Shown one piece after another: positions 46,199 to 57,115 of a DNA stretch of 64,000 bases. Each line of letters starts with the position of its first letter. Positions within the stretch are counted from its first letter, which is position 1. The translations under genes and the position numbers were made by a program. Under the pieces are notes generated by a model. That model ran no database searches, had not been told where the DNA came from, and was given only the letters and a program-made list of their open reading frames with translations. This stretch comes from Bugula neritina (lineage: Eukaryota > Bryozoa > Gymnolaemata > Cheilostomatida > Bugulidae): positions 1,612,001-1,676,000 of the forward strand of contig OZ037771.1 in the NCBI GenBank assembly GCA_964035545.1, read 5' to 3'.

Positions 46199-48730
46199 TG
46201 AGTGAGTGCGTGAGTGAGTGTGTGTGTGCGTGTGTGTCTGTGTGTCTGTGTGCGTGCGTGCATGGTCTACTATAATAAGCTGGTAGAAGGCACATATCTG
46301 TTTGACTTAACAAAATACAATAAGTATAAGATTCTGTTTCCAACACATAGTGGGATACGATCATGTACAGAGTGTTGTAAGATGCCATAGAGTCGGATAT
46401 TTAAGATACTAAAGCTAGAGGAACACAACTTGCAGATGATTAATTATTAAATGTCATCTAACGTTATGCCATAGAAGAAAAACAAGGTGCAGCATAAATT
46501 AGACAGCTTAAGAGATTTAGACCCAGTCACTTTTGAATACATTAACTTTACTTCATTGTACAATTTTTTATTTGTTATATAAAGCATTTGACATCCATGT
46601 GATTTGAAGTTCTATGTAATAAATTAAAAATATATTTCAGACTATTAAATTTATGTGTCCTATAGACTATGCAGAATATACAAAACTTTCTAGTAGCTCT
46701 GGTTTAGTATGCAATTTAGCATAATCCAACAGTTAATAAAAATTTGCTGTACACATGCAGAAATTCAAAAAGTGCAAATTATTATCGAATGGCAATGATC
46801 ACAGTGAACGTATCATATTTTCATAGTCAAGTCAATTTGCAGCTCTAAATGAACCAATACAAAACCGTCATGCATGTGGAATTTTCACTTTGTTGTTAAC
46901 CCTGATAATTTGCAAAGAGAAGCTTCTAGAATGGGGTTTTCCATTTTCCAAAGTACTTGGAAAGATAGTACATTACATTATGGAATTCCCACTTTCCAAG
47001 AGTGCATATATGTTATATATAAGGACTTGGCAATTAGCTGCCCAAGCATTTTGCTACATTGGAGCTAACAGTTACCAGCTTTGACATCACAATGACCTCT
47101 GACAACGATGCAGTGAGACTTTATATTGAACGCTATGTGAAACAGGATGCAGATGTGTCATCAAAGCGTAGAGGTATTTGCTATAAAAGAGAGATCTGTA
47201 TAATCAAAAATAGAAACTTTTGTAAGTCAGTATTTTTCAATAACATTTTATAAATTAATTTCTTTGAAGGTGGCTTGTTTACCACTTTTCATAGAATTAT
47301 TTTGAAATAATAAATACATTTTAAGATTATGGTTCAATTATTAATAACCTTATCATCGACTGACTGCAAGATTGAGAGTATTATTATTGACTGTAAAGCT
47401 TTTTACGCTTGATTTTAGCTGATTACATTATCCATGAGTTGACCAACTTTAAAATTTAAAATGGCTCTCACTGAAGCATATATGTGAATTACAACAACCC
47501 AAAAACTATTATATTGCAGCAATCATCACAGATGTGATTCATATAGTTCGGGCAGCAATTCCAGATGCAGACCAGGTTGAGTACCTCGGCAGCAGTTACG
47601 AAGGAAATGCCACAAAAAACAACTCGGATTTTGACGTAACCATAAACATCGCTCCAAGAGGAAGTCAGTTTCGGGCGGAGAATATTCCAGGCGAGTTGGG
47701 ATATGTAAGACTAAAGCATCTAGGTGGTGGAACACACGAGTTCAATTCTAAATGTATCAAAGGCGGATATTTATCTGGCAAAGCTGTCATGCAAAAAATA
47801 GTAAGTGGTTATCTACCCAGAGTGTTGAATTTTTATTAAACATAGTAGTGAAACACTGAATATATTTTAATATTTATGAAAATCTTTTTGCTGGCAATTA
47901 AATTTTAACATTCTGTATGAGCTATATTGCCACCGTTATTATATAAACGCATTTATTATTACGAACGATGAAAATAGTGTAAGGAATTTGTTTACTATCA
48001 AAGTGCAACTTTTCTTAGATTCAGTCGTCACTTGACAAACTGAAGCATCGAGAGGGAGGATATATGCATGTGCAAGGCGAGCGAATCAAATTCAGCTTCT
48101 CAATAAGTGGTCCAGCCGTTACAGTCAACTTGAGTTGGGGCGGTAACCGTATGCAATTAGACGTCGTAGCTTCAGTTTATCGCGATCACGTTGTTGGAGG
48201 AAGAGATGCAGACTACGTTCCTAAACCACCCAACAGCACTGTAAGTTGCAAATACATTCACAATTGGTAAGACAATTCCAAAATATTTTACTTTACATTT
48301 ATTGTGTAGCAAATAAGTTTGACTAGGCTAGTACTCTGCACTGCTGAGTAAGTAAATACGCATGTAAGAATTTAAAGTTCAAATCTCACTAATATGGCCA
48401 TATTTTCCTTTATTTATGTTTGTGGTATTAGAGAAAACCTTGTTGATTAATGTGCATGTATGTTGAGTTAGATGGTTTGCTAATGGCTAAACTGTGTAAA
48501 CCATGGTGTTTATAGGCACCATCTTCAGACGACAACTGCTGGAGACAATCTTTTGCTGTCGAACAAAAATCTGTGTTCACAGGAGTAGATAGAGGTAACC
48601 TGGTACATAGAGAAGCTATCAAAGTGGTCAAGACTGTCGTGAAAAATGATCCTGTTTTATGTGAGTATAGCAGTGATCTTTAAACTAAAGATATTTAGGG
48701 AATATGCAGAACTGAAGCTATTTTGAATAA

Positions 48731-48809
<79 letters not shown>

Positions 48810-51800
48810 GCGGTGTATGCACCCTGCAAGTGCAGTTTGTATATGTAGCCGGTAACATAAACATAAAAGAAACCACCAAATAATTGCTATCACAACCACC
48901 AATATAGTTTATAGACTATATAGTTATAGTTAGAGTAAGCCTAAAAGTTTGGAGACTGCATTTATTCATCACAATACGTACTCTTATGTTGAAGCATTCG
49001 AGATGTTTTAAAGTGATATTACATTCAAATTTTGAGCCAAATGTCCATGTTATTCACTCTAGGGGACATGCCATCCTACGTAGTGAAAACTGCAGTTTTG
49101 ATACTGATTCATAAGGACGAGCAAAGAGTCAGTCAAGGGGCTGCCCCGAAATCATAGGACGCTGCTCACACCGCTGATAGAGTGCTGGATATCGGAAAGG
49201 TAATAAACATATGACCAAAGTTGAAAGTTTTGAATTTGCAACTCACTTTCCTCAGTAATTTATAGTTAGTAGCCAACTAAAAACAGCTTGTGGAGCTAAT
49301 TAGGTTTAGTGGGTGACTTCGACATCAACACTTTCTAATTCAAAACTTAGTCCTAAGGCTAAACTATATAAATGATTTTGTCCCCCCCCCCAGTATATAA
49401 ATTTGCAAATGCCTGCTGGCATAAAAAGCTAATATTGATAAAAGTATATAAAAATATATACTAACACCCAGAAGAATCAGTTTAGATCAGATGTGGATGT
49501 TGAGCAATGTTATCATGATTGAAGGAGATGTATGAAGGCTTATCTAGAGGGGATATGAGAGATCCTCTCAATGGGTCTGAAAATATCCTATCAAGAACCT
49601 CTCTCCCTCAAAGAACAAAATGGCGAAATGGGATAGAGTGTGACGGCCGGGGACTTATCAAAAAGATCAGAGCCAAAGTTGGTCTAATTAGATAATCTTC
49701 AAACAATGCATATTAATTCTACACTTTTGTTAACGAATATTTGTCTATTATCATACGCATACTTTTATTTAACAACTTATTTTAATTTTGCTGTCATGGT
49801 ATCATTTGGTTTGTGCTGCAGTGTACTTGAAGTAAAGATATTGAAAACATTACGTGTGTTGAACTTTTAAACCTTTCATAAACCTGGAGATAATTTATCT
49901 TAGGTTAACCTTTTGCTTGTCTTTACGTCTTATTCATGGTTGTGGAGTTGTTAACTCAATGTGAAAATAAGTACTTTATGTCATCCCATCAGACTCTTCC
50001 ATTTCATTTTTCAACCAAAACTCATTTGAATTTCATCTATCAAGCCTCGGTGTGTTCACCATGTGAGTATTAGATACAGTGAATACAGCTAAAGTATGCC
50101 AGGGCTAATAATGTACCCAGCAAAGAATATTAATATTGTCTTTAGATGATGAAATTGACTCGCATTTGAATAGATTTGTCTAAAGAAATTTGGAGAAAAA
50201 GTTTTCAATAAATCAAGAACTTGGTTTGTTTGAGTGGTTGCTATGCTAGCAGTGAGATTTTAAAAAGCAGAGCAGATTTTTAGCATGAAAAACATTGTAA
50301 ATATAGCTTTAAAAGTGAGTAACCCTGGTGCCCGACACCCCTATAGTACTGCATTTACCCATAACCATTTAATATGTATAAGATATAATTATTATTGCAC
50401 AAGGTAGTTTAGAAAGAAGACAACTACCACTAAAGCTCAACGAACAAAATTTCATGAACATTATCTAATAGAAATAAGCTTTTATCACTGAAACCTAACT
50501 TCAGATGAGTTGCTATAAAGAGGATAACAAACATTTGATATCACAGACACAGAGACGAGTATAGAGTAGCAGTAAGTGAAAGAGTATGATTTTAGTTAAC
50601 TTACGATGGCCAAATAGATCGCACACAGTGTTCTGCTGTTTGGTGGTAGTAACAGTTGTAGCTTGACTTCTTGTTGTACATGTTGCAACTCGGGTCAGGT
50701 ACAAACCTCCCAATATCCGCAACAGCTTGGTCCTTAGTACACGGGCAATCCTGGATAGTTATATACAAGTGTATTGGAGCAACTAAAATAAGCTGTAACT
50801 TCTGCTTAGCAAAATTTATTATTGAAAAAATAGTTTTTAACATTTAATTTACTAATTGATAAAAGATGAAAGAAAAAGAAATATAAAAGCACTAAAACTA
50901 AAAATAAAATTGCAAATTATTTTGAAACTTTTTACATTTTATAGCACCCTGTTCATAACTTTATAGTAGGAAACACAAAATGAGAAATGCACGAGATGGC
51001 AATCCTACCTCAAGTTCATTCAACCAATCAGAGCCCTCCTTTGTTTCCTTAACAAACCAATTATAGCATTCTCTATCTGGCCAGATATTACCATCTTTAC
51101 CTTGTCTTAGCTGATGGTCTACATACCAAGCTAGGGGGCCTTCCTTAGACCACAGTCTCCTATGTGAACCAATCATATCAACTGTTACATGATTCTGAAT
51201 ACTCACAGCTATTCACGCTATGTTAGTTTGATTGAAGACCTGTCAGAAACTTATGTGACAACAGAAATTAATTATTAATTTATTTGACCAATCATAACAG
51301 TTCTAGCATTCTCTTAACCAATCACAGTGAGTGTGACGTAGAAAAAGTTACAAGATATTCAATTAAAGTTACAAATTATGGCAAAAATTGTATAAAAATC
51401 AACAATGCAAACATTTTTCCAAACGACTTTTAAATGAAAAATCTTCATCAAGCAGCATTAAACTTGATCCTAAAAATCAACTTTAACTTTAAACTAGTAG
51501 TTTTTAATACAATGATTCATATAAATTGAATATTTTATTTAAATAAACCTAATAGCCTCTAACTTTTTAACATTTATAAGTCACTTGGCCCAAGTACTTA
51601 TATAGTCTAAGTCTGACAACTCCAAAAAGCAATACATGATAACTGCATATCTTGGATTAGTAATACAAAAAAATAGTATTAGAAATAGCAGTATTAAAAA
51701 GAATAATACAAATACTTGTACTAGTGATACTACAAGTACTGGCACTAATACTACCAGTACTGGCACTAATACTACAAGTACTGGCACTCACCCAGGGTGA

Positions 51801-54800
51801 AGTGAGTCAGGAGTGTCAGGCAACTCCAAAACAACTGCACCCAGAATCTTATCTCTGCAATTAGTGTTGCATCGGAACAGTGAAGAGTTGAAACTATAGG
51901 AGCCAGTGTTTGGTACGTTTTTAGCAATTGTCAGCTCCTCATTCCAACTAAAGTACTAAAAAGATGCATTTTATTCAAAAAAAAACAAGTAAACATCAAA
52001 CAAATCTAATAGCTATAAAGACTCACATGAAAATAAAAAGGCAGTTAGCCTGTTGTATACATGATATATATAAACTGAAATAAACATTTAAATGAATAAC
52101 CTTAAAACAAAAGTTGCTTGTAAAAACGATTGCATTATTTAGTTTATCTAAAAGTTAAACTTCAATTACTTAGCATTAAAACTGCAGCTCAGGGTTTACT
52201 CACAGATGCATTTTCTCTGTAAGTGAAGATTTTCAGGTTTAGACTCCCATTATATCGAGACAGGGTCATAGGGTCCCACTTTAGCTGTAAGTTAGACTGT
52301 GGTCTAAGAGACCTCCAATTATCTGTGTCTAGTAGGTCTATTGGAGCCTTCACGCCATTGGCTAGAGTGAAAATACTTGCAACTTTTATAAACTTCTCAT
52401 TAAGTTTACACCATGACAAAATTCAAGGTTGATTATTTGTGAAGTAAAATTTCAATTATTGGGTTTAACTGCTTTTTGTTAATTTTTTTTCATGCCAGCA
52501 GTTTTATTTCCAAAAGATTAGAGGCATCAGTGCAGAAGTTTTGTTTTCTAAAAGTTTATACATAGCCCTATGTTTTGAGAATTTTCTCTTTTAAGAGAAC
52601 GGGTGCTACCACGGTCAAACAGTAATATTTTTAACTTTCAAACTAAAAATAATGGCTAATCACAGCCTGTAGCCCCTGTGACTTCAAGCACCCAGCATAC
52701 AATGCTACGCATACTACATTATCAGTTTCTACAAGATATTACTTGTAACCTTGTAACACAGGCTAAATTACATGATGACAACTTCAAAAAAGCTACCAGT
52801 TTCTGGTTCGAAAGTTTGGCCTCTCCAAACATATTTCACAACAACTTTGCTTATAATATTCTGCAAATCAAACTATTTCTAATTATGTAGAAGCAACTTA
52901 CATGAAAGGTAATAGATGTCATTGCCTTTGACCTCCACACCGCCAATCTTTAGTTTGAACTCGTGCTGTTTGTTAGCGTAGAATGTTGGAGCGTAACACA
53001 ACACCTTTGTTGAGCTGAGATACAATCCCTTTACACTCTGCAGAAATGAGAAATGTTTTACTGCATATGAAACAGTATAAACTTTGATCTGTTTTAACAA
53101 ACTAATATTTGAACTTAATATAATTAACTATAATGTTATATTTAACTCTTTAGGAGAGTTTTTATTGCATTCTGTTGAATTGCTTTTAGCATATGCAAAT
53201 TTTCAAAGCAAACCTACAATATTTCCTAAACAAATGCTATTCTGTAAACTAAATGCAACTTTCAGCACTAATCATTTTTCTACAATTGGTATAAATAAAG
53301 CCCAGCATTTATTGAGACTTTCCTCTGTCATACCTGATTCCCAAACTGACACTCTATAGTCTGGTGAGGCATGAAACAAGCACCTGCCACTTCTACAGGA
53401 TTTCCTCCAAACATGTGACCACTGGATGGTATCAGTTCTATAGACTGAACTGCTGTAATTACAATCTCATGGTGTGACACTTTTGACATTGGTATGTGAC
53501 ACATGATATCAGTGTGTGACACATGATATCAGCATGTGACACATGTGTGACATCACTATGTGACACAAAGCATCACTATGTGACAAGTAATTCGACACAA
53601 ACTAATGGTTATACAAGTGGAAGCTATAATATTTCTCATGCTACACATGAATACCTGAATTCACTCCAGGACACGTGTGCTCAGCAGTAGCGACTTTTGA
53701 TATCTCATAAATGTACTGTCCAACAGCGTTACTACCTCGTACCACATCCAGGTCAAGGACATTGCTTTTATTGTTGAGGTTAATAAAACCTTTGCCATGG
53801 CCAATGTTGATTCCTGCCTGAAATGTGTATACGTTACTTGTGGAGTGTGAACATATTAATTGTACAATGCAATATAGTATAATATAATATACAGTACAAT
53901 ATAGTATAATATAATATACAATACAATATAGTGTAATGTAATACACAATAAAATATAGTATAATATAATATACGATATAATATAGTATAATATAATATAC
54001 AATATAATATAGTATAATATAATATACGATATAATATAGTATAATATAATATACAATACAATATAGTGTGATATAATATATTATTCATCATATAATAAAC
54101 ATAATTTAGAAATGCATCAATAGTAATAATATATAAAATAAAGTATTTTAAGTAACCTGTGCAGGTGGGTTGTCTGCCCCTACACCTGTCTTGGCATCCC
54201 CACCATTAGCGTGTCCTCCAGTCCAAACAAGACTCTTGTAGTTGAAGACTGCAAATGTAGACGTGCCATTGGTGCAGATAACCACTTGGAATGTATTTCT
54301 CTGTAAATATGTAATGATATTTTATTTCTTAACATAGAGGGTTGCATGGATTCATTTATATTTCTTCCAACTGTTAGAAAAGTAAGCCCAAAAAACACCA
54401 GGTGCAACTGTTATAGAGATATGGTTAATACATCATTCAACTTGAACCAGAGAGGAAGGTGTGTAAAATTTGATTAATTTTCATAAAATGTTGATATGAT
54501 GTATTGACATAGTTTTAAAATGTTTAATCATGTCTCTTAATGTGCTAAAATACACATCTGTAATTTCAAGTTTGTAAAGTAAAACAACAATACTCTGTCT
54601 GTATACTATTTGAATTGTTAGTCTCAGTACATGGGAATACACACTTACTGGGTAGGGCATAGCACTGGGGTCTCCTCCATAAAATGATATGTTAGCCCAC
54701 GAGACAGCCAACAGATGGGTCACAGAATACGAGTTAGCTCCTGGTATATTTGCTCTTATTAGCGAGTTTAAATCAGATGTCGAGTTTGAAGTAAGACTCA

Positions 54801-56175
54801 GACTGTAGGATACTGAGGCTAGACTGTCACTACAAGGAATTAATGAAGAAGATGTCACTTTTTGTGAATTATTGGTTAATACAGATGACCCTCTAAAGAG
54901 GGGACAACTACCAACCTTTCATCTGGCCTATACTGCATTCTAGCTCTGAACGGAGCAATCAGTGTGGGATCGCTGTTCACATCATCTGCAGGGTAGGTGA
55001 GCTTCTCAAACTTTTTTACCTCTTTTCCAAAAGAGATATAGCCGTTAGGAGATACCTGTGACAGTAAGATATATAAATATTATAGATAAGTTTGTTTGTA
55101 TTTGTATTTTGGATTAGGAATGATAAAGGTTTTCGTAAGATTTGATATGAATCAAGTTCAAGCATTCTGCGACTAAATATGATATCAAGTGTTTGTATAG
55201 TACAATGCTATAAAATAAATATCTCCTTTGTTTTATATAGAGCAATTTTTTTCAGATAATTTTAGAAGTATTTCGGGACACTTTGGATTCAGTGCACACA
55301 TAATAATGAGTGAGCCTGTTGAAAAGACAATTCCAAAGTTAAAAATTGAACTCATTTCAAAAAAAGGTAAAATTATACCAAGTAATGATCAGCAAGTTTC
55401 TAGTTTAGTATTTAGGAGGGCAACTCCAATTAGTAGAGCTATATATATACATTCTATATATAGCAACCATGCTACTTGTTCAAATAAAAATCCAGTTTTA
55501 CCTATAATAAACTAGTTTTCTCAACTCTACAAACAACAAGACTCACCCAGACATTGCCACCAGGGGGCAGGGTTGTCTCAAACAATGAGAGTTGAAAGGG
55601 AAGAGTGACAGATGCCCCCGCATCTTGATACTTTGGGAGAACTTGGGGACTAGCCAAGGTCAACCAAGACGCATCTGTAACCAATTTATAAAGTAATATG
55701 ATGTAGAAAAAACTGAGCTAAAATTTGTTTATAGTAACCATAGTAGCCTTTGTGCTTTTAGAAAAAAGCCTAAGTTCCAAGGATTAACCTATGTTCAAAC
55801 TGAAATTTGACATACTGGTGAATTTCAATGCCGTAAAGGCCAATATCAAACTGAAAGTTGCGCAAATTTCAATAAAACAAACAATTTATCTATAATTCAA
55901 TGAGAAAGCAATTCCTGTAGATAAAAATTTACTTTAAATAATAGTTTTAATGTCTTTTATTAATTTAGCCAGACCCCTTTTTGCTAAGGAAAAACTACAA
56001 GCTTTCAGGTATACTTGTTAACTCGATTGTTGAAATAAAATAAAAGCTTTTAATAAAGTTACTGAATGTAGTGTTGGTAGACTGCAGCATGTTTACCTGC
56101 TGAAGAATGTTTACCTGCTAGAGAAGGTGGTGGAAAGAGCAAAACTACAACTAGGAAGGCAAACTGCTTGTCCAT
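41773..56175 (-). CDS. SUSD2-like: SUSD2-like transmembrane protein (NIDO, IPT-like, AMOP, VWD, sushi), complete, 21 exons
   Basis: Exons 5' to 3': 56175-56115, 55674-55547, 55055-54916, 54829-54649, 54300-54157, 53817-53655, 53452-53334, 53037-52902, 52361-52204, 51955-51792, 51201-51009, 50750-50605, 46125-46019, 45607-45437, 44629-44492, 44118-43948, 43615-43473, 43363-43294, 43162-43019, 42501-42316, 42122-41773. All phases agree, giving 1070 aa. Signal peptide MDKQFAFLVVVLLF. NIDO about 64-265 (VSPNGYISFGKE, NTFQVVICTNG). IPT/TIG-like about 273-357. AMOP about 466-670, with DCPCTKDQAVADIGRFVPD, HCVRSIWPS, GTQCCYGPDG and SHWLLDVITYQYCCLW, very close to SUSD2/MUC4-type AMOP. VWD about 671-850. 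Sushi 894-954 (CGMPVF...GYDLVN...CSDKGMWEP). Thr/Ser stalk, TM about 1011-1033, then a 37-residue tail. Type I surface protein, probably adhesive. Intron 12 contains a gene on the opposite strand. Exon 11's acceptor ('gctgtgag') is weak but is required by phase. Confidence 0.92.
44275..44491. repeat. Minisatellite rich in donor-like GTGAGT words at the 5' end of SUSD2-like intron 15
   Basis: It directly adjoins the donor of exon 15 (44486-44491). A 72-bp unit starting at 44341 repeats at 44413, with shorter sub-repeats. Each carries 'actcac', which reads GTGAGT on the transcribed strand. At least eight such words follow the true donor. Confidence 0.75.
44865..44918. repeat. 11-bp tandem repeat (gcgcgactcaa)
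   Basis: Three exact copies and flanking degenerate copies of an 11-bp unit, unusually GC-rich for this window, in SUSD2-like intron 14. Confidence 0.8.
45228..45345. repeat. Degenerate 'acaaagacagtat' tandem repeat
   Basis: About eight degenerate copies of a 12-15 bp unit in SUSD2-like intron 14, noncoding. Confidence 0.65.
46163..46262. repeat. Interrupted (TG)n / TGCG / TGAG repeat
   Basis: About 100 bp of GT-rich simple sequence at the start of SUSD2-like intron 12, just beyond the exon 13 acceptor. Confidence 0.85.
47092..49157 (+). CDS. Mab-21/cGAS-like nucleotidyltransferase (cGLR-type), nested gene, C-terminally short
   Basis: Exons 47092-47173, 47520-47800, 48019-48240, 48516-48660 and 49063-49157 give 274 aa in phase. 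The nucleotidyltransferase core is clear. YLGSSYEGNATKNNSDFDVT contains G51-S52 and the metal-binding pair D64/D66, spaced as in the G[S/G]-x(9-13)-[DE]h[DE] pattern of cGAS-like enzymes. The third acid is D169 in MQLDVVASVY. The Mab-21 helical lobe begins (VHREAIKVVKTVVKND, then WDMPSYVVKTAVLILIHKDE) but stops at TAG 49155-49157, well short of the usual 350-400 aa. AATAAA follows at 49202-49207. The family includes cGAS and animal cGLRs, which make cyclic dinucleotides on sensing nucleic acid, and also non-catalytic Mab-21 proteins. The intact triad suggests the former; ligand and activity are unknown. The gene lies inside SUSD2-like intron 12, on the opposite strand. Confidence 0.85.
48733..48804. 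repeat. (TG)n microsatellite
   Basis: A pure run of about 36 TG units in intron 4 of the nucleotidyltransferase gene. Confidence 0.97.
51728..51790. repeat. Three 21-bp repeats touching the donor of SUSD2-like exon 10
   Basis: Units begin at 51728, 51749 and 51770 and carry 'tactacaagtactggcact'. The third runs into the donor of exon 10 (plus-strand actcac, 51786-51791). On the transcribed strand the intron starts GTGAGTGCCAGTACTTGTAG and the rest of that word recurs. Confidence 0.8.
53495..53590. repeat. Degenerate 'tgtgacacatgatatcag' repeat
   Basis: About five copies of an 18-21 bp unit in SUSD2-like intron 6, starting some 40 bp upstream of the exon 7 acceptor. Confidence 0.7.
53865..54080. 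repeat. 'tataatataatatacaata' AT-rich minisatellite
   Basis: About 215 bp of imperfect repeats with a period near 30-35 bp in SUSD2-like intron 5. Open on the - strand as a spurious Tyr/Ile/Leu-rich frame. Confidence 0.8.
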
Positions 56176-57115
56176 TCTACAGGTGAGCTGTTGGTTAACT
56201 GATTCTTTAATCTATCTGTGAAATATTGTAACTATTTTATCTTCTAAACAAACAGAAGCTTTAATCCGTTATTCTATTTGAATATGATCTTTATCACAGT
56301 GCTACTGGAATCTCTCTGCGCTCTCTATATACCGCACGAAGTTGGCAAGCTAACTAAGTATTATAGCAACTATGTGTCATTCAGCCTATGAGAATGGAAT
56401 TATATCTCTAGGTAGTTTCTTATCTAAAACCAGCCAATATATTTGCACAAAATCTTAATAAACTCTCGAAAAAAATTCATGCTGGCAGTTAGTTTTATAC
56501 TTTATAAAATAAAATCATATATAGACTATAGTTGATATTTGATAAGTTCTTTAGTAAAACAACGTTATGTAATATTACATTGCAAGTTTTCCATTTGTAG
56601 AGCAAATAAACCATAATTTAGATGTTATTTACATATAGGCCTACCTTGTGCATTGTTATTAACCAACAGTGTCAACTAAATTCTATTGTCATATGCCTTA
56701 TTAAATTATTTAATTTGAACTTATTCACTTATTCTAGATAAAATATAAACAATTTTTGCTTCAAGTAATTTTCCATTATTTATGGTCTTAGGTCTATTAT
56801 TTGGTCTTATACAGTTATCATTCATTTCCTTAGCCTGCTTCTCTTTGCTATGCAGCGAGTTTGACAATAATGTACTGAGTAAGTTTTTGACCATTTGGCA
56901 CTTCATATGGCAATAAAATATTTAAGCCTGTATGTGTTTATGAGCAGCTCTTTTTATGGGGGGGGGGGGGGAGCCTAAATGCACAAACAATAAACCTTCT
57001 TTTGATTGTTTGCTTAAGCATTGCCATGATCAAAGTTCAATAGATAGTATGAAACAGTCACTCAGTTAGTGTTACTAGCTGAAGTTGCCTAGTATACCAA
57101 ATACACAGCATAGCC
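56176..57115. other. Divergent interval between SUSD2-like and CYP4 genes, with candidate SUSD2-like TATA box
   Basis: A - strand TATATA (56326-56331) lies about 150 bp upstream of the SUSD2-like ATG and is a reasonable core promoter. A run of 14 G is present at 56958-56971. No core element was identified for CYP4, whose ATG is 57116. No exon was seen. Confidence 0.4.

Noticed and set aside
53834-54091. 85-codon Tyr/Ile/Leu repeat frame on - strand
   Set aside because: Encoded by the AT-rich minisatellite in SUSD2-like intron 5.
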